Part shown: positions 1 through 6,981 of the stretch, in pieces
Layout of the letters: every line of letters starts with the position of its first letter
Numbering within the stretch: the stretch's first letter is position 1
The notes under the pieces: generated by a model
The model's database searches: none
Told to the model about the DNA's origin: nothing
The model's input: the letters and a program-made list of their open reading frames with translations, nothing else
Position numbers and translations under genes: made by a program
Source: Sphingomonas sp. BK345
GTDB taxonomy: Bacteria; Pseudomonadota; Alphaproteobacteria; Sphingomonadales; Sphingomonadaceae
Assembly: GCF_014193845.1 (NCBI RefSeq)
Contig: NZ_JACHZX010000002.1
Span: 62,001-126,000 of the forward strand
DNA length: 64,000 nucleotides
Reading direction: 5' to 3'

Positions 1-586
1 CGCGGGTGAGCACGCGGCGCGGGTGCTCGGCAAAGGCGAGCAGCAGGCGGAACTCGCCGTCCGAGAGGTTGATGACGACCTGGTCGGGGTCGAACAGCTG
101 GCGCCCGACCGGATCGAGCCGCCATCCCGCGAAGCGAAGATAGGGCCGCCCCGAGCTCGGCGCCGCGCTGGCCGCGGCCTGATTGCGCCGCAGGACCGAG
201 CGGATCCGCGCCAGCAGCTCGCGCGGGTTGGCGGGCTTGGCGACATAATCGTCGGCGCCCATCTCGAGCCCGACGATACGATCCACCTCCTCGCTGATCA
301 CCGACATGATGATCACTGCCGGGCTGGTCGAGCGGTCGAGCGCGCGCAGGATCGAGAGACCGTCCTCACCGGGCATCATCACGTCGAGTACGATCAGCGC
401 GTAGCTCTCCTGCTCGAGCCGCGCGCGCATCTCGACGCCGTCCGCTGCGACGTCGACGACATAGCCGTGGCCGGCGAGGAAGGCGGCGGTGAGCTCGCGG
501 ATGCCGGGATCGTCGTCGACGATGAGGATGCGGGTGGCGAGGTCCACGGCGGGGTCCGGGGCGAGAGCGAGCGAGGCGTCGGGCAT
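1..586 (-). CDS. OmpR-family response regulator, 3' end cut by the window edge
   Basis: The open frame begins at an ATG at 586 and runs off the left edge, giving about 195 residues. The receiver domain shows the acidic patch (Asp24-26), a phospho-acceptor Asp near residue 68 in VLDVMMPGEDG, a conserved Ser near residue 96 and Lys near residue 118 (DDYVAKP). After a linker, the start of an OmpR/PhoB winged-helix domain follows (NLSDGEFRLLLAF). It should be a DNA-binding two-component regulator. The partner kinase is not in view, so the stimulus is unknown. The family call is secure; the gene is partial only because of the window edge. Confidence 0.9.
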   Translation of the reverse strand, partial: MPDASLALAPDPAVDLATRILIVDDDPGIRELTAAFLAGHGYVVDVAADGVEMRARLEQESYALIVLDVMMPGEDGLSILRALDRSTSPAVIIMSVISEEVDRIVGLEMGADDYVAKPANPRELLARIRSVLRRNQAAASAAPSSGRPYLRFAGWRLDPVGRQLFDPDQVVINLSDGEFRLLLAFAEHPRRVLTR

Positions 587-724
587 GGCGACCCGACTGG
601 TGACCACGCGTATCGCGCGGATGACGCCGCTGCAACAAAGCGCGTTCACCCGCTCCCTGTGTCGCGCGTGCAACACTTGCGCGGCGAACCGCGTTGCTCT
701 TGGAGAGCGGGCGAGGAGTAAGGT

Positions 725-1552
725 TTGACCAGGATCGCGGTTGTCCAGACCACCAGCGGGATCGACCCCGCGCGCAACGCGGCGGCGCTGGCCGCGGCGA
801 TCGAGGAGGCGGGCGCGAAGGGCGCGGAGATGGTGTTCACGCCCGAGATGTCAGGCGTGCTCGACCGCGATCGCGCGCGTGCGGCGCAGTCGATCGTGCG
901 CGAGGGTGAGGACCAGGTGCTGGTCGCGGTGCGCGAGGCAGCGACGCGCGCGGGGGTGTGGGTGCAACTCGGCTCACTCGCGCTGCGCCGCCACGACGCC
1001 CGCTACGCCAACCGCAGCTTCGTCATCGATTCGCAGGGCAACATCCGCGCCCGTTACGACAAGATGCACCTCTTCGACGTCGATCTGCCCAGCGGTGAGA
1101 GCTGGCGCGAATCAGCGACCTATGCGGCCGGCGACCGGCCGGTACTGGCGGCGACGCCGCTGGGACGGATGGGCCTGTCGATCTGCTACGACATGCGCTT
1201 CCCCGACCTGTACCGCGCCCTGTCGGACAATGGCGCCGCGATCTTGTCGGTGCCCGCCTCGTTCACGCGGCCGACCGGCGAAGCACACTGGCATGTGCTG
1301 CTGCGCGCGCGCGCGATCGAGGCGGCGTGCTATGTCGTCGCCGCGGCGCAGAGCGGGATTCACGAGGACGGGCGCGCCACCTTCGGCCACTCGCTGGTGG
1401 TCGATCCCTGGGGCGAGGTGCTGCTCGACATGGGCGAGGCCGCCGGGATCGGCTATGCCGAGATCGATCCCGAGATCCAGCGCGAGGTGCGCGCGCGCGT
1501 GCCCGCGCTGCAGCATCGCCGCGTCATCCCCGCGCCGATGGTGATTGGCTGA
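725..1552 (+). CDS. Nitrilase-superfamily carbon-nitrogen hydrolase (Nit-like, probable deaminated-glutathione amidase type)
   Basis: This 275-residue protein has the complete nitrilase Glu-Lys-Cys triad: Glu41 (FTPEMS), Lys113 (YDKMHLFD) and Cys154 (SICYDMRFPDLYR). The RFPDLYR context is typical of the Nit1/Nit2 branch, which hydrolyses deaminated glutathione or omega-amides, rather than of true nitrilases. The start is TTG at 725, supported by GAGGAG at 713-718. There is no signal peptide, so it is cytoplasmic. It stands alone between a divergent response regulator and rpsU. The exact substrate is inferred from subfamily resemblance. Confidence 0.88.
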   Translation: MTRIAVVQTTSGIDPARNAAALAAAIEEAGAKGAEMVFTPEMSGVLDRDRARAAQSIVREGEDQVLVAVREAATRAGVWVQLGSLALRRHDARYANRSFVIDSQGNIRARYDKMHLFDVDLPSGESWRESATYAAGDRPVLAATPLGRMGLSICYDMRFPDLYRALSDNGAAILSVPASFTRPTGEAHWHVLLRARAIEAACYVVAAAQSGIHEDGRATFGHSLVVDPWGEVLLDMGEAAGIGYAEIDPEIQREVRARVPALQHRRVIPAPMVIG

Positions 1553-1657
1553 GTAGCGGCGCTTGCGGGCGCGCACCCATGCTGCTAGAGGCGGCGTGTT
1601 CGGCGCGGACCTCGTCCGCTGCCGCTTTAGCCGTTTGATCCGGAGTTTATCGGTTTT

Positions 1658-1864
1658 ATGCAGATCATCGTTCGCGACAACAACGTCGACCAGGCCCTCC
1701 GCGCGCTCAAGAAGAAGCTGCAGCGCGAGGGTGTGTATCGCGAGATGAAGCTGCGTCGCCACTATGAGAAGCCGTCGGAGAAGCGCGCGCGCGAGCGCGC
1801 CGCGGCGGTTCGTCGTGCGCGCAAGCTGGAGCGCAAGCGCGCCGAGCGCGACGGCGCACGGTAA
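1658..1864 (+). CDS. rpsU: 30S ribosomal protein S21
   Basis: A 68-residue, highly basic protein beginning [18 protein letters not shown], which is the S21 signature, with an Arg/Lys-rich helical C-terminus. S21 joins the small subunit near the anti-Shine-Dalgarno region and helps initiation. The size is normal for alphaproteobacteria. It is not closely coupled to its neighbours. Confidence 0.97.
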   Translation: MQIIVRDNNVDQALRALKKKLQREGVYREMKLRRHYEKPSEKRARERAAAVRRARKLERKRAERDGAR

Positions 1865-1991
1865 GCGGCAGCCCCCGCGTTCTCGGGCGCGGGGATCAGT
1901 GATGGGCGCTCGTCGTCCGCCCGATGCTGACGTATCTGCCTGCCGTACGTGATCGCCGCCGGTGGCGGCGCAACCGGGGTGTCCTGAACCG

Positions 1992-2543
1992 ATGTCAACC
2001 GTCACCGCCGTCCCGCTTCAGCCGGTCAAGCGCGCCTATGTGCTGTGGCTGGTCGCCGGCCTGCTGATCGCGCTCGTCGCCGGCGTCGCGCTGGCGCGCG
2101 CGGGCGATACCGGGATCATTACGACCCCCTCGGGGCTGCGCTACAAGGTGCTCAAGGCTGGCGACGCCAAGGGGCCGAGCCCGACCAACGCCGACGTGAC
2201 GCTGGTGAACTACGAGGGCCGGTTGCTCGACGGCACGGTCTTCGACAAGTCGCAGCAGCCGACGCCGCTGCCGGTCTCGGGCGTGGTGCCGGGCTTCTCC
2301 GAGGGGCTCAAGCTGATGCACAAGGGCGGCAAGTATCGCCTGTGGATCAAGCCGGAGCTGGGCTATGGCGAGCGCTCCACGGGACCGATCCCGCCAAACT
2401 CGACGCTGGTCTTCGACGTCGAACTGCAGGACTTCATTCCCGAGGCGACGCTGCGTCAGCTGCAGATGCAGCAGCAGATGATGGGCGGCATGCCTGGCGG
2501 CGGCATGCCCGGCATGCCGGGCGGGGCACCCGGCGGTCGCTGA
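1992..2543 (+). CDS. Membrane-anchored FKBP-type peptidyl-prolyl cis-trans isomerase
   Basis: The 183-residue product has an N-terminal membrane anchor (about residues 15-37), then one FKBP domain: TPSGLRYKVLKAG, VTLVNYEGRLLDGTVFDKS, GVVPGFSEGLKLM, the YGERSTGPIPPNSTLVF block. It should be a periplasm-facing prolyl isomerase assisting protein folding. The last 30 residues form a Met/Gly/Gln-rich tail with repeated GMPG units, not part of the fold. ATG at 1992 is preferred because it directly precedes the anchor. An in-frame GTG at 1962 would add ten residues but has no visible ribosome-binding site. Confidence 0.9.
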   Translation: MSTVTAVPLQPVKRAYVLWLVAGLLIALVAGVALARAGDTGIITTPSGLRYKVLKAGDAKGPSPTNADVTLVNYEGRLLDGTVFDKSQQPTPLPVSGVVPGFSEGLKLMHKGGKYRLWIKPELGYGERSTGPIPPNSTLVFDVELQDFIPEATLRQLQMQQQMMGGMPGGGMPGMPGGAPGGR

Positions 2544-2576
2544 GCGCGTCGACGGTCACGAGAAGAGACGGGTAGG

Positions 2577-2600
2577 GGGCGGCCGAGAGGTCGCCCTTTC
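2577..2600 (+). terminator. Rho-independent terminator after the FKBP gene
   Basis: GGGCGGCC (2577-2584), a GAGA tetraloop and GGTCGCCC (2589-2596) form an 8-bp stem with one G-U pair, followed by TTTCTCGTT. It lies 34 bases after the stop codon on the same strand. Confidence 0.7.
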
Positions 2601-2817
2601 TCGTTCGACCTCCGGAGTGGCGCTCGGTCGGTTATGTGGTGGGGCGCTCAGCCCTTTGCCCGGTACAAGCGCGAGATCACGGCCGGCAAGGCTGCGCATC
2701 CCGCTGCGCACCGATCATCTTAACCGCCCGCATCGGCGTGATCTCTAGGCGCGCCAGTATGTACCTGATCGCGGCCGAGTCATGGCAGGACGGCGGGGAA
2801 GCATGTGGAAAGCAGGC

Positions 2818-2847
2818 AAAAAAATAGCGGCCCAAAGGCCGCTATCT
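2818..2847 (-). terminator. Rho-independent terminator of the small protein gene
   Basis: ATAGCGGCC (2824-2832), loop CAAA, GGCCGCTAT (2837-2845) is a perfect 9-bp stem. Read on the minus strand it is followed by seven T residues. It lies about 27 bases past the stop codon at 2874 and is the clearest terminator in the window. Confidence 0.9.
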
Positions 2848-2873
2848 CTTACTCCCGAGGGAGCTGGGTCAGC

Positions 2874-3119
2874 TCAGTTGCTGTCCGCGCTGTCGTCCTC
2901 GTCAGCGACGACGACGATGCCCGCGACAACCGCAGCGGCCGCCAGGACCGCGACGATGATGCCGCCGCCAGCGACGTCGCTCTTCTTCGCCGAGGCCGAG
3001 CCGGCGCGCGCCGACTTGGCGACCGACAGGCTCGCTGCCGGGTTGGCCGGAGCGGCAACCGCCGGAGCAACCGCCATCGTGGCGGCGGCAGCGGCGAGCA
3101 TGTACTTGGCAAGACGCAT
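2874..3119 (-). CDS. Small secreted or membrane-anchored protein of unknown function
   Basis: The 81-residue product has a cleavable-looking signal (residues 1-22, ending AVAA), a Lys/Ala/Ser-rich middle, a hydrophobic segment at about residues 51-72 and a short acidic tail (ADEDDSADSN). ATG at 3119 is chosen because AAGGGAG lies just upstream and the signal peptide starts there; an upstream in-frame ATG at 3149 has neither. A dedicated strong terminator suggests an independently and well expressed gene. No domain is recognised. Confidence 0.72.
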   Translation of the reverse strand: MRLAKYMLAAAAATMAVAPAVAAPANPAASLSVAKSARAGSASAKKSDVAGGGIIVAVLAAAAVVAGIVVVADEDDSADSN

Positions 3120-3227
3120 GTCAAACTCCCTTTGCATTCCGCCTGTCACTTACCGAGGCGAAGACGAAAAGCAAGGGGGGAGGTGCGCGTTTATGGCGAT
3201 CCTATGGTATATCCGCCACGCTGGAGA

Positions 3228-3986
3228 TCAGGTTTGCAGTGTCCACGTGTCTGTGCCGTCGAGCCCCAGCGCGCTGAGCTTCCCGCTGGCATAGGCGCCG
3301 GTGTCGATGCCGATGCGATTGGGGCGCCGGTCGATGTCGTCGGTGATGGTGTGGCCGTGGACGATCATCTTGGGATGCGGGCGGCGGTAGTCGAGGAAAC
3401 TGCCGCGGATCCAGCGCAGGTCGGCGGGCACCTGCTCCTCGATCGGGACCTCGGGCCGGATCCCGGCGTGGACGAAGGCGTAATCGCCGGAGATCACGAG
3501 ATCCTCGAAGGAGTCGAGGAAGTCGCGATGCGCCGCCGGCACCAGGTCGGGCAGCCGCTCCATCAATTCGTCATAGTCGAGCGCGTCGTAATCCTCCCGC
3601 GACAGGCCGTAGCTCATCAGCGTCTCGCGGCCGCCGACGCGGCAGAACAGTCGCAACGCCTCGCGATCACCGCCCAGCGCGAGCAGGAACACTTCCTCGT
3701 GGTTGCCCTTGAGGAAACGCGTGGCCGGGCGCTCCCGCGCGAGCTCGAGCAGCCGTGCTACCACCCCGGCGGAATCAGGTCCGCGGTCGACCAGATCGCC
3801 GAGGAAGATCAGCGACGTCTCGGCCGGACCCTGGGCGGCGTCATCGGCGTCGATCAGCGCCAGCAGCCGTTCCAGCTCGTCGCGGCAGCCGTGAACGTCG
3901 CCGATGGCATACAGCCGCTCTCCGGACGCAGCGGAGAAACTCGCGGCCGGGGCCGGGCGGGGGGAACGAAGAAATTTGGACAGCAT
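3228..3986 (-). CDS. Calcineurin-like metallophosphoesterase (PphA/PP2A-like serine/threonine phosphatase type)
   Basis: The 252-residue protein carries all the motifs of the metal-dependent phosphatase fold: GDVHG (residues 29-33), GDLVDRG (63-69), GNHE (94-97), and later HAG and HGHT, which bind the dinuclear metal centre. This set matches bacterial PphA-type protein phosphatases; dinucleoside polyphosphatase activity is an alternative. ATG at 3986 gives a compact protein; in-frame extension to 4052 adds only low-complexity residues. It is transcribed away from galU, sharing a short divergent promoter region. Confidence 0.9.
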   Translation of the reverse strand: MLSKFLRSPRPAPAASFSAASGERLYAIGDVHGCRDELERLLALIDADDAAQGPAETSLIFLGDLVDRGPDSAGVVARLLELARERPATRFLKGNHEEVFLLALGGDREALRLFCRVGGRETLMSYGLSREDYDALDYDELMERLPDLVPAAHRDFLDSFEDLVISGDYAFVHAGIRPEVPIEEQVPADLRWIRGSFLDYRRPHPKMIVHGHTITDDIDRRPNRIGIDTGAYASGKLSALGLDGTDTWTLQT

Positions 3987-4189
3987 GGTCGCGGGCAGCC
4001 GGCACGGGATGCGGAAGCGCGTCGCCATAAGCGCGGCGCCGGCACGGAGCAACCGCGCTTGAGCGTCCCATAGGGCCCGGATTTGGTGCAGCGCAACACG
4101 AATCGGCTCGCGGCGTCGTTACACGCGCGCTAACGGTTTGCCGCGAACCAAGGCGGCCGGTAAACAGCCGGCGCCATCAGGAGGACCGA

Positions 4190-5059
4190 ATGACCATCAA
4201 GCCCGTGCGTAAGGCCATCTTCCCCGTCGCCGGACTGGGGACGCGCTTCCTCCCCGCGACCAAGGCGATGCCGAAGGAGATGCTGACGGTCGTCGACAAG
4301 CCGCTGATCCAATATGCCGTCGAGGAAGCGCTCGAGGCCGGCATCGAGCAGCTGATCTTCGTCACCGGGCGCGGCAAGGGCGCGCTGGAGGACCATTTCG
4401 ACGTCTCGTTTGAGCTCGAGACGACGATGCGCGCCCGCGGCAAGAGCCTCGCGGTGATCGAGACGATCCGCCAGCAGCCGGGTTCGCCGGTTTATGTTCG
4501 CCAGCAGGAGCCGCTCGGGCTCGGCCACGCGGTGTGGTGCGCGCGCGAGATCGTCGGCGACGAGCCGTTCGCGGTGCTGCTCCCGGACGAGCTGATGGTG
4601 GGCTCGCCCAACTTCCTCAAGCAGATGGTCGACGCCTATCAGCAGGTCGGCGGCAACGTCATCGGCGCGCTCGAGGTCGCCCCGGAGGAGACCAACAAAT
4701 ACGGCATCATCTCGCCGGGCCAGCGCGACGGCGCGCTGACCGAGGTGAGCGCGCTGGTCGAGAAGCCGGCCGCGGGCTCGGCCCCGTCCAACCTGATGAT
4801 CCCGGGCCGCTACATCCTCCAGCCCGAGGTCATGCAGATCCTCGACGCCAAGGAGACGGGCGCCGGCGGCGAGATTCAGCTGACCGACGCCATGGCCAAG
4901 CTGATCGGCCGCCAGCCGTTCCACGGCTTCACCTTCAACGGCGAGCGCTTCGACTGCGGCGACAAGACCGGCTTCATCATGGCGAACCTCGCGCTGGCGC
5001 TCGCCCGCGACGACATCGGCCCGGCGGTGCGCGCCTTCGCGCAGCAGCGTTTGGGGTAA
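4190..5059 (+). CDS. galU: UTP-glucose-1-phosphate uridylyltransferase
   Basis: At 289 residues this is full-length GalU, making UDP-glucose for exopolysaccharide, LPS and osmolyte synthesis. The nucleotidyltransferase signature GLGTRFLPATKAMPKEM is intact near the N-terminus, followed by VDKPLIQYAVEEA and the EIQLTDAM region. AGGAGG at 4179-4184 is ideally spaced before ATG 4190. The gene is monocistronic and converges on the moeB-like gene through a long inverted repeat. Confidence 0.97.
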   Translation: MTIKPVRKAIFPVAGLGTRFLPATKAMPKEMLTVVDKPLIQYAVEEALEAGIEQLIFVTGRGKGALEDHFDVSFELETTMRARGKSLAVIETIRQQPGSPVYVRQQEPLGLGHAVWCAREIVGDEPFAVLLPDELMVGSPNFLKQMVDAYQQVGGNVIGALEVAPEETNKYGIISPGQRDGALTEVSALVEKPAAGSAPSNLMIPGRYILQPEVMQILDAKETGAGGEIQLTDAMAKLIGRQPFHGFTFNGERFDCGDKTGFIMANLALALARDDIGPAVRAFAQQRLG

Positions 5060-5071
5060 CTAATGCTTCGG

Positions 5072-5124
5072 CGGTGAAGCGCGGTACAGCGGCGGGCTCA
5101 TGTTCGCTGCACCGCGCTTCACCG
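5072..5124. terminator. Long inverted repeat between convergent galU and moeB-like genes
   Basis: Two 20-base arms (5072-5091 and 5105-5124, starting CGGTGAAGCGCGGT) pair with one mismatch around a 13-base loop. It lies directly between two converging genes, as expected of a bidirectional terminator. It lacks a T tract on either strand, so intrinsic termination is uncertain. Confidence 0.5.
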
Positions 5125-5141
5125 TCACGGACGTCGCTCGC

Positions 5142-5900
5142 TCAGCCGGCGCCCGCTCCACAGGAGGGGCAGCCCGGGTCCTTGGGCAGTGACAAGGTGC
5201 GGAAGCGCAGGGCGAGCAGGTCGATCAGCACCAGCTTGCCGGCGCTGTCGTCGCCGAACGGCGCCAGCTGGCGGATCACCTCGAGCGCGGCGAGGCTGCC
5301 CACGACCCCGGTCACCGGTCCCAGCACGCCTTCCTCGGCGCAGGTGAGACCGTCGCGCTGCGGCGCACCGCCGACGAAGCAGCGATAGCAGGGCCGGTCG
5401 GGCTCCCAGCCGCGGAACACGCCGATCTGTCCCTCGAACCGGCCGACCGCGGCGGAGATCAAGGGAACGCGCAGCGCCAGCGCCGCGTCGGCGACGGCGA
5501 GCCGCGTGTCGAAATTGTCGCTTCCGTCGATCACCGCGTCGGCACCGTCGAGCAGCGTCGCGGCGTTGGCGATGTCGATGCGCGACACCAGCGGCCGCAC
5601 GGCCACGTGCGGGTTGAGCCGCGCCACCGCCGCCGCGGCCGCCTCGGCTTTGGCCTGGCCCAGATCGGCGGTGGTGTAGAGCGTCTGGCGCTGGAGGTTG
5701 CTGGCGTCGACGCGGTCGTCGTCGATCACGTCGAGTCCCCCCACGCCCGCGGCGCCGAGATAGTGGAGCACCGGCGAGCCGATCCCGCCGGCGCCGATGA
5801 CGACCACGCGCGCGCGCCGCAGCCGCAGCTGCCCGGCGCCGCCGACCTCGGGCAACACGATATGGCGCGCGTAGCGCGCGAGTTCGTCGGCGCTGAGCAT
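5142..5900 (-). CDS. moeB: E1-like adenylyltransferase of the MoeB/ThiF/HesA family
   Basis: The 252-residue protein has the nucleotide-binding GAGGIGSPVLHYLGAAGVG motif, the DDDRVDASNLQRQ segment that contacts ATP, the conserved GSDNFDTR, and two zinc-binding cysteine pairs (CYRC and CPSC). Such enzymes adenylate the C-terminus of a sulfur carrier (MoaD or ThiS) for molybdopterin or thiamine synthesis. There is no rhodanese domain. The start ATG at 5900 shares one base with the preceding stop (TGATG), indicating coupling. MoeB versus ThiF cannot be decided without the carrier gene. Confidence 0.88.
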   Translation of the reverse strand: MLSADELARYARHIVLPEVGGAGQLRLRRARVVVIGAGGIGSPVLHYLGAAGVGGLDVIDDDRVDASNLQRQTLYTTADLGQAKAEAAAAAVARLNPHVAVRPLVSRIDIANAATLLDGADAVIDGSDNFDTRLAVADAALALRVPLISAAVGRFEGQIGVFRGWEPDRPCYRCFVGGAPQRDGLTCAEEGVLGPVTGVVGSLAALEVIRQLAPFGDDSAGKLVLIDLLALRFRTLSLPKDPGCPSCGAGAG

Positions 5901-6262
5901 CACGGCCACTCGAAGGTGATCGAACTGCGGTACCAACCGGCGGCGGGCACCTCGGCGACGTTGCCGCGCATCGCGCGCAGCGTCAGCCCGGAGGCATATT
6001 GCTCCACCGTCGGGCAGTCGATCGCGCGCGGCACGATTCGGCGAACCTCGCCCTCGGCACCCAGGAAGACGACGAGATCGACCGTGATCCGCCTGGTGTC
6101 AGGCGTCGCGCAGCGCCCCGCGCGCACCTCGTCGCGGACAAAAGCGGTGACCTGCTCGCCCGGCTCCCAGCGGCGCAGCAGCGGCACCTGCTGGAGCGCG
6201 CTCCAGTCGGTCGGCGGCGCGAGCGGAGAGCCCTGGAGCAGCAGCGCGAGCGCGACGATCAC
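5900..6262 (-). CDS. Small secreted protein of unknown function
   Basis: This 120-residue protein begins with a short hydrophobic leader (MIVALALLLQG) and has two cysteines (in GRCATPD and IDCPTVE) that could form a disulfide. The C-terminal half (LTLRAMRGN to SSITFEWP) faintly recalls TonB C-terminal-like domains, but I do not assign it. It lies between dut and the moeB-like gene on one strand and overlaps the latter by one base, so it is probably co-transcribed core sequence. Confidence 0.65.
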   Translation of the reverse strand: MIVALALLLQGSPLAPPTDWSALQQVPLLRRWEPGEQVTAFVRDEVRAGRCATPDTRRITVDLVVFLGAEGEVRRIVPRAIDCPTVEQYASGLTLRAMRGNVAEVPAAGWYRSSITFEWP

Positions 6263-6383
6263 CGGTCGGTCATTTCACAGTGCGGCGGAGCCACGATCGT
6301 GAGGCCGCTCGGCCGGACGAGGTCGCGAGCGCGGCGCTGGCACGAGTCGCCATCGATCATCGACAAGTCCGTCCGGTCTCCCT

Positions 6384-6899
6384 TCACTTGCTCGCGGGCG
6401 ACCGCGTGGCGGCGCTACCGTAACCGGTCGAGCCGAATCCGCCAAGGCCACGGCCCGTCTCGGACGAGAAGGCTTCCACCACGCGCAGCGCTGGCCGGAG
6501 GATCGGCACGAAGACGAGCTGAGCGACCCGGTCGCCCGGCTCGATCACCAGCGGGGCGGAGCCCGGCGGGGTGCGCAGCCACGCGCTGATGTAGATCTGG
6601 TCGGCGTAATCGGCGTCGATCAACCCCACCGATTGGCCGAGGATCAGGCCCTTCTTATGGCCCAGACCGGATCGGGCGAGCAGCACCGCCGCCATATAGG
6701 GGTCGTTCATCAGCAGCGCGATGCCCGAGGGGATCAGCACCGCGGGCGCCTGCGGCTGGAGCGTCAGCGGCGTGTCGATGCAGGCGTGCAGGTCGATCCC
6801 CGCCGCCATCTCCGTCTGGTAGCGCGGCAGTCCCCATTCGTGCAGCCGCTCGTCGATGACGCGCAGCTCGACCGCGCGCGTCGCATCCCGTTCCGTCAT
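6384..6899 (-). CDS. dut: Deoxyuridine 5'-triphosphate nucleotidohydrolase (dUTPase)
   Basis: dUTPase hydrolyses dUTP to dUMP, supplying the dTMP precursor and keeping uracil out of DNA. Visible trimeric-dUTPase motifs are AAGIDLHA (motif 1), ARSGLGHKKG (2), GLIDADYADQ (3), GDRVAQLVF (4) and the C-terminal arm GRGLGGFGSTG (5). Started at ATG 6899 it has 171 residues; an ATG at 6911 with GAAGG just upstream is almost equally good. In many alphaproteobacteria dut follows coaBC; here coaBC is 37 kb away. Confidence 0.93.
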   Translation of the reverse strand: MTERDATRAVELRVIDERLHEWGLPRYQTEMAAGIDLHACIDTPLTLQPQAPAVLIPSGIALLMNDPYMAAVLLARSGLGHKKGLILGQSVGLIDADYADQIYISAWLRTPPGSAPLVIEPGDRVAQLVFVPILRPALRVVEAFSSETGRGLGGFGSTGYGSAATRSPASK

Positions 6900-6981
6900 C
6901 GGCCCTGTCATCCTTCGTCCGTCGCACCGGGCCTTAGCGCGTCGGCCGCGGTGCTGCCACCACGGCCGAGTCGTTGACGGG

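Larger units (their letters stand above)
2544..2873. other. Intergenic region between convergent genes
   Basis: This 330-base gap holds the FKBP terminator (2577-2600) and the oppositely oriented terminator of the downstream gene (2818-2847). The sequence between them has short open frames but none with a ribosome-binding site or a recognisable product. I see no gene. Confidence 0.6.

Noticed and set aside
2636..2827. Small plus-strand open frame of 63 codons in the gap after the FKBP gene
   Set aside because: No ribosome-binding site, and it runs through the terminator of the opposite gene.
3199..3210. ATCCTATGGTAT, resembling the inverse of the TATAGGAT box
   Set aside because: It breaks the conserved core and lies near core genes with no link to the accessory region.
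6690..6701. CATATAGG sequence resembling the TATAGGAT box
   Set aside because: It is inside the dut coding sequence and lacks the final GAT.
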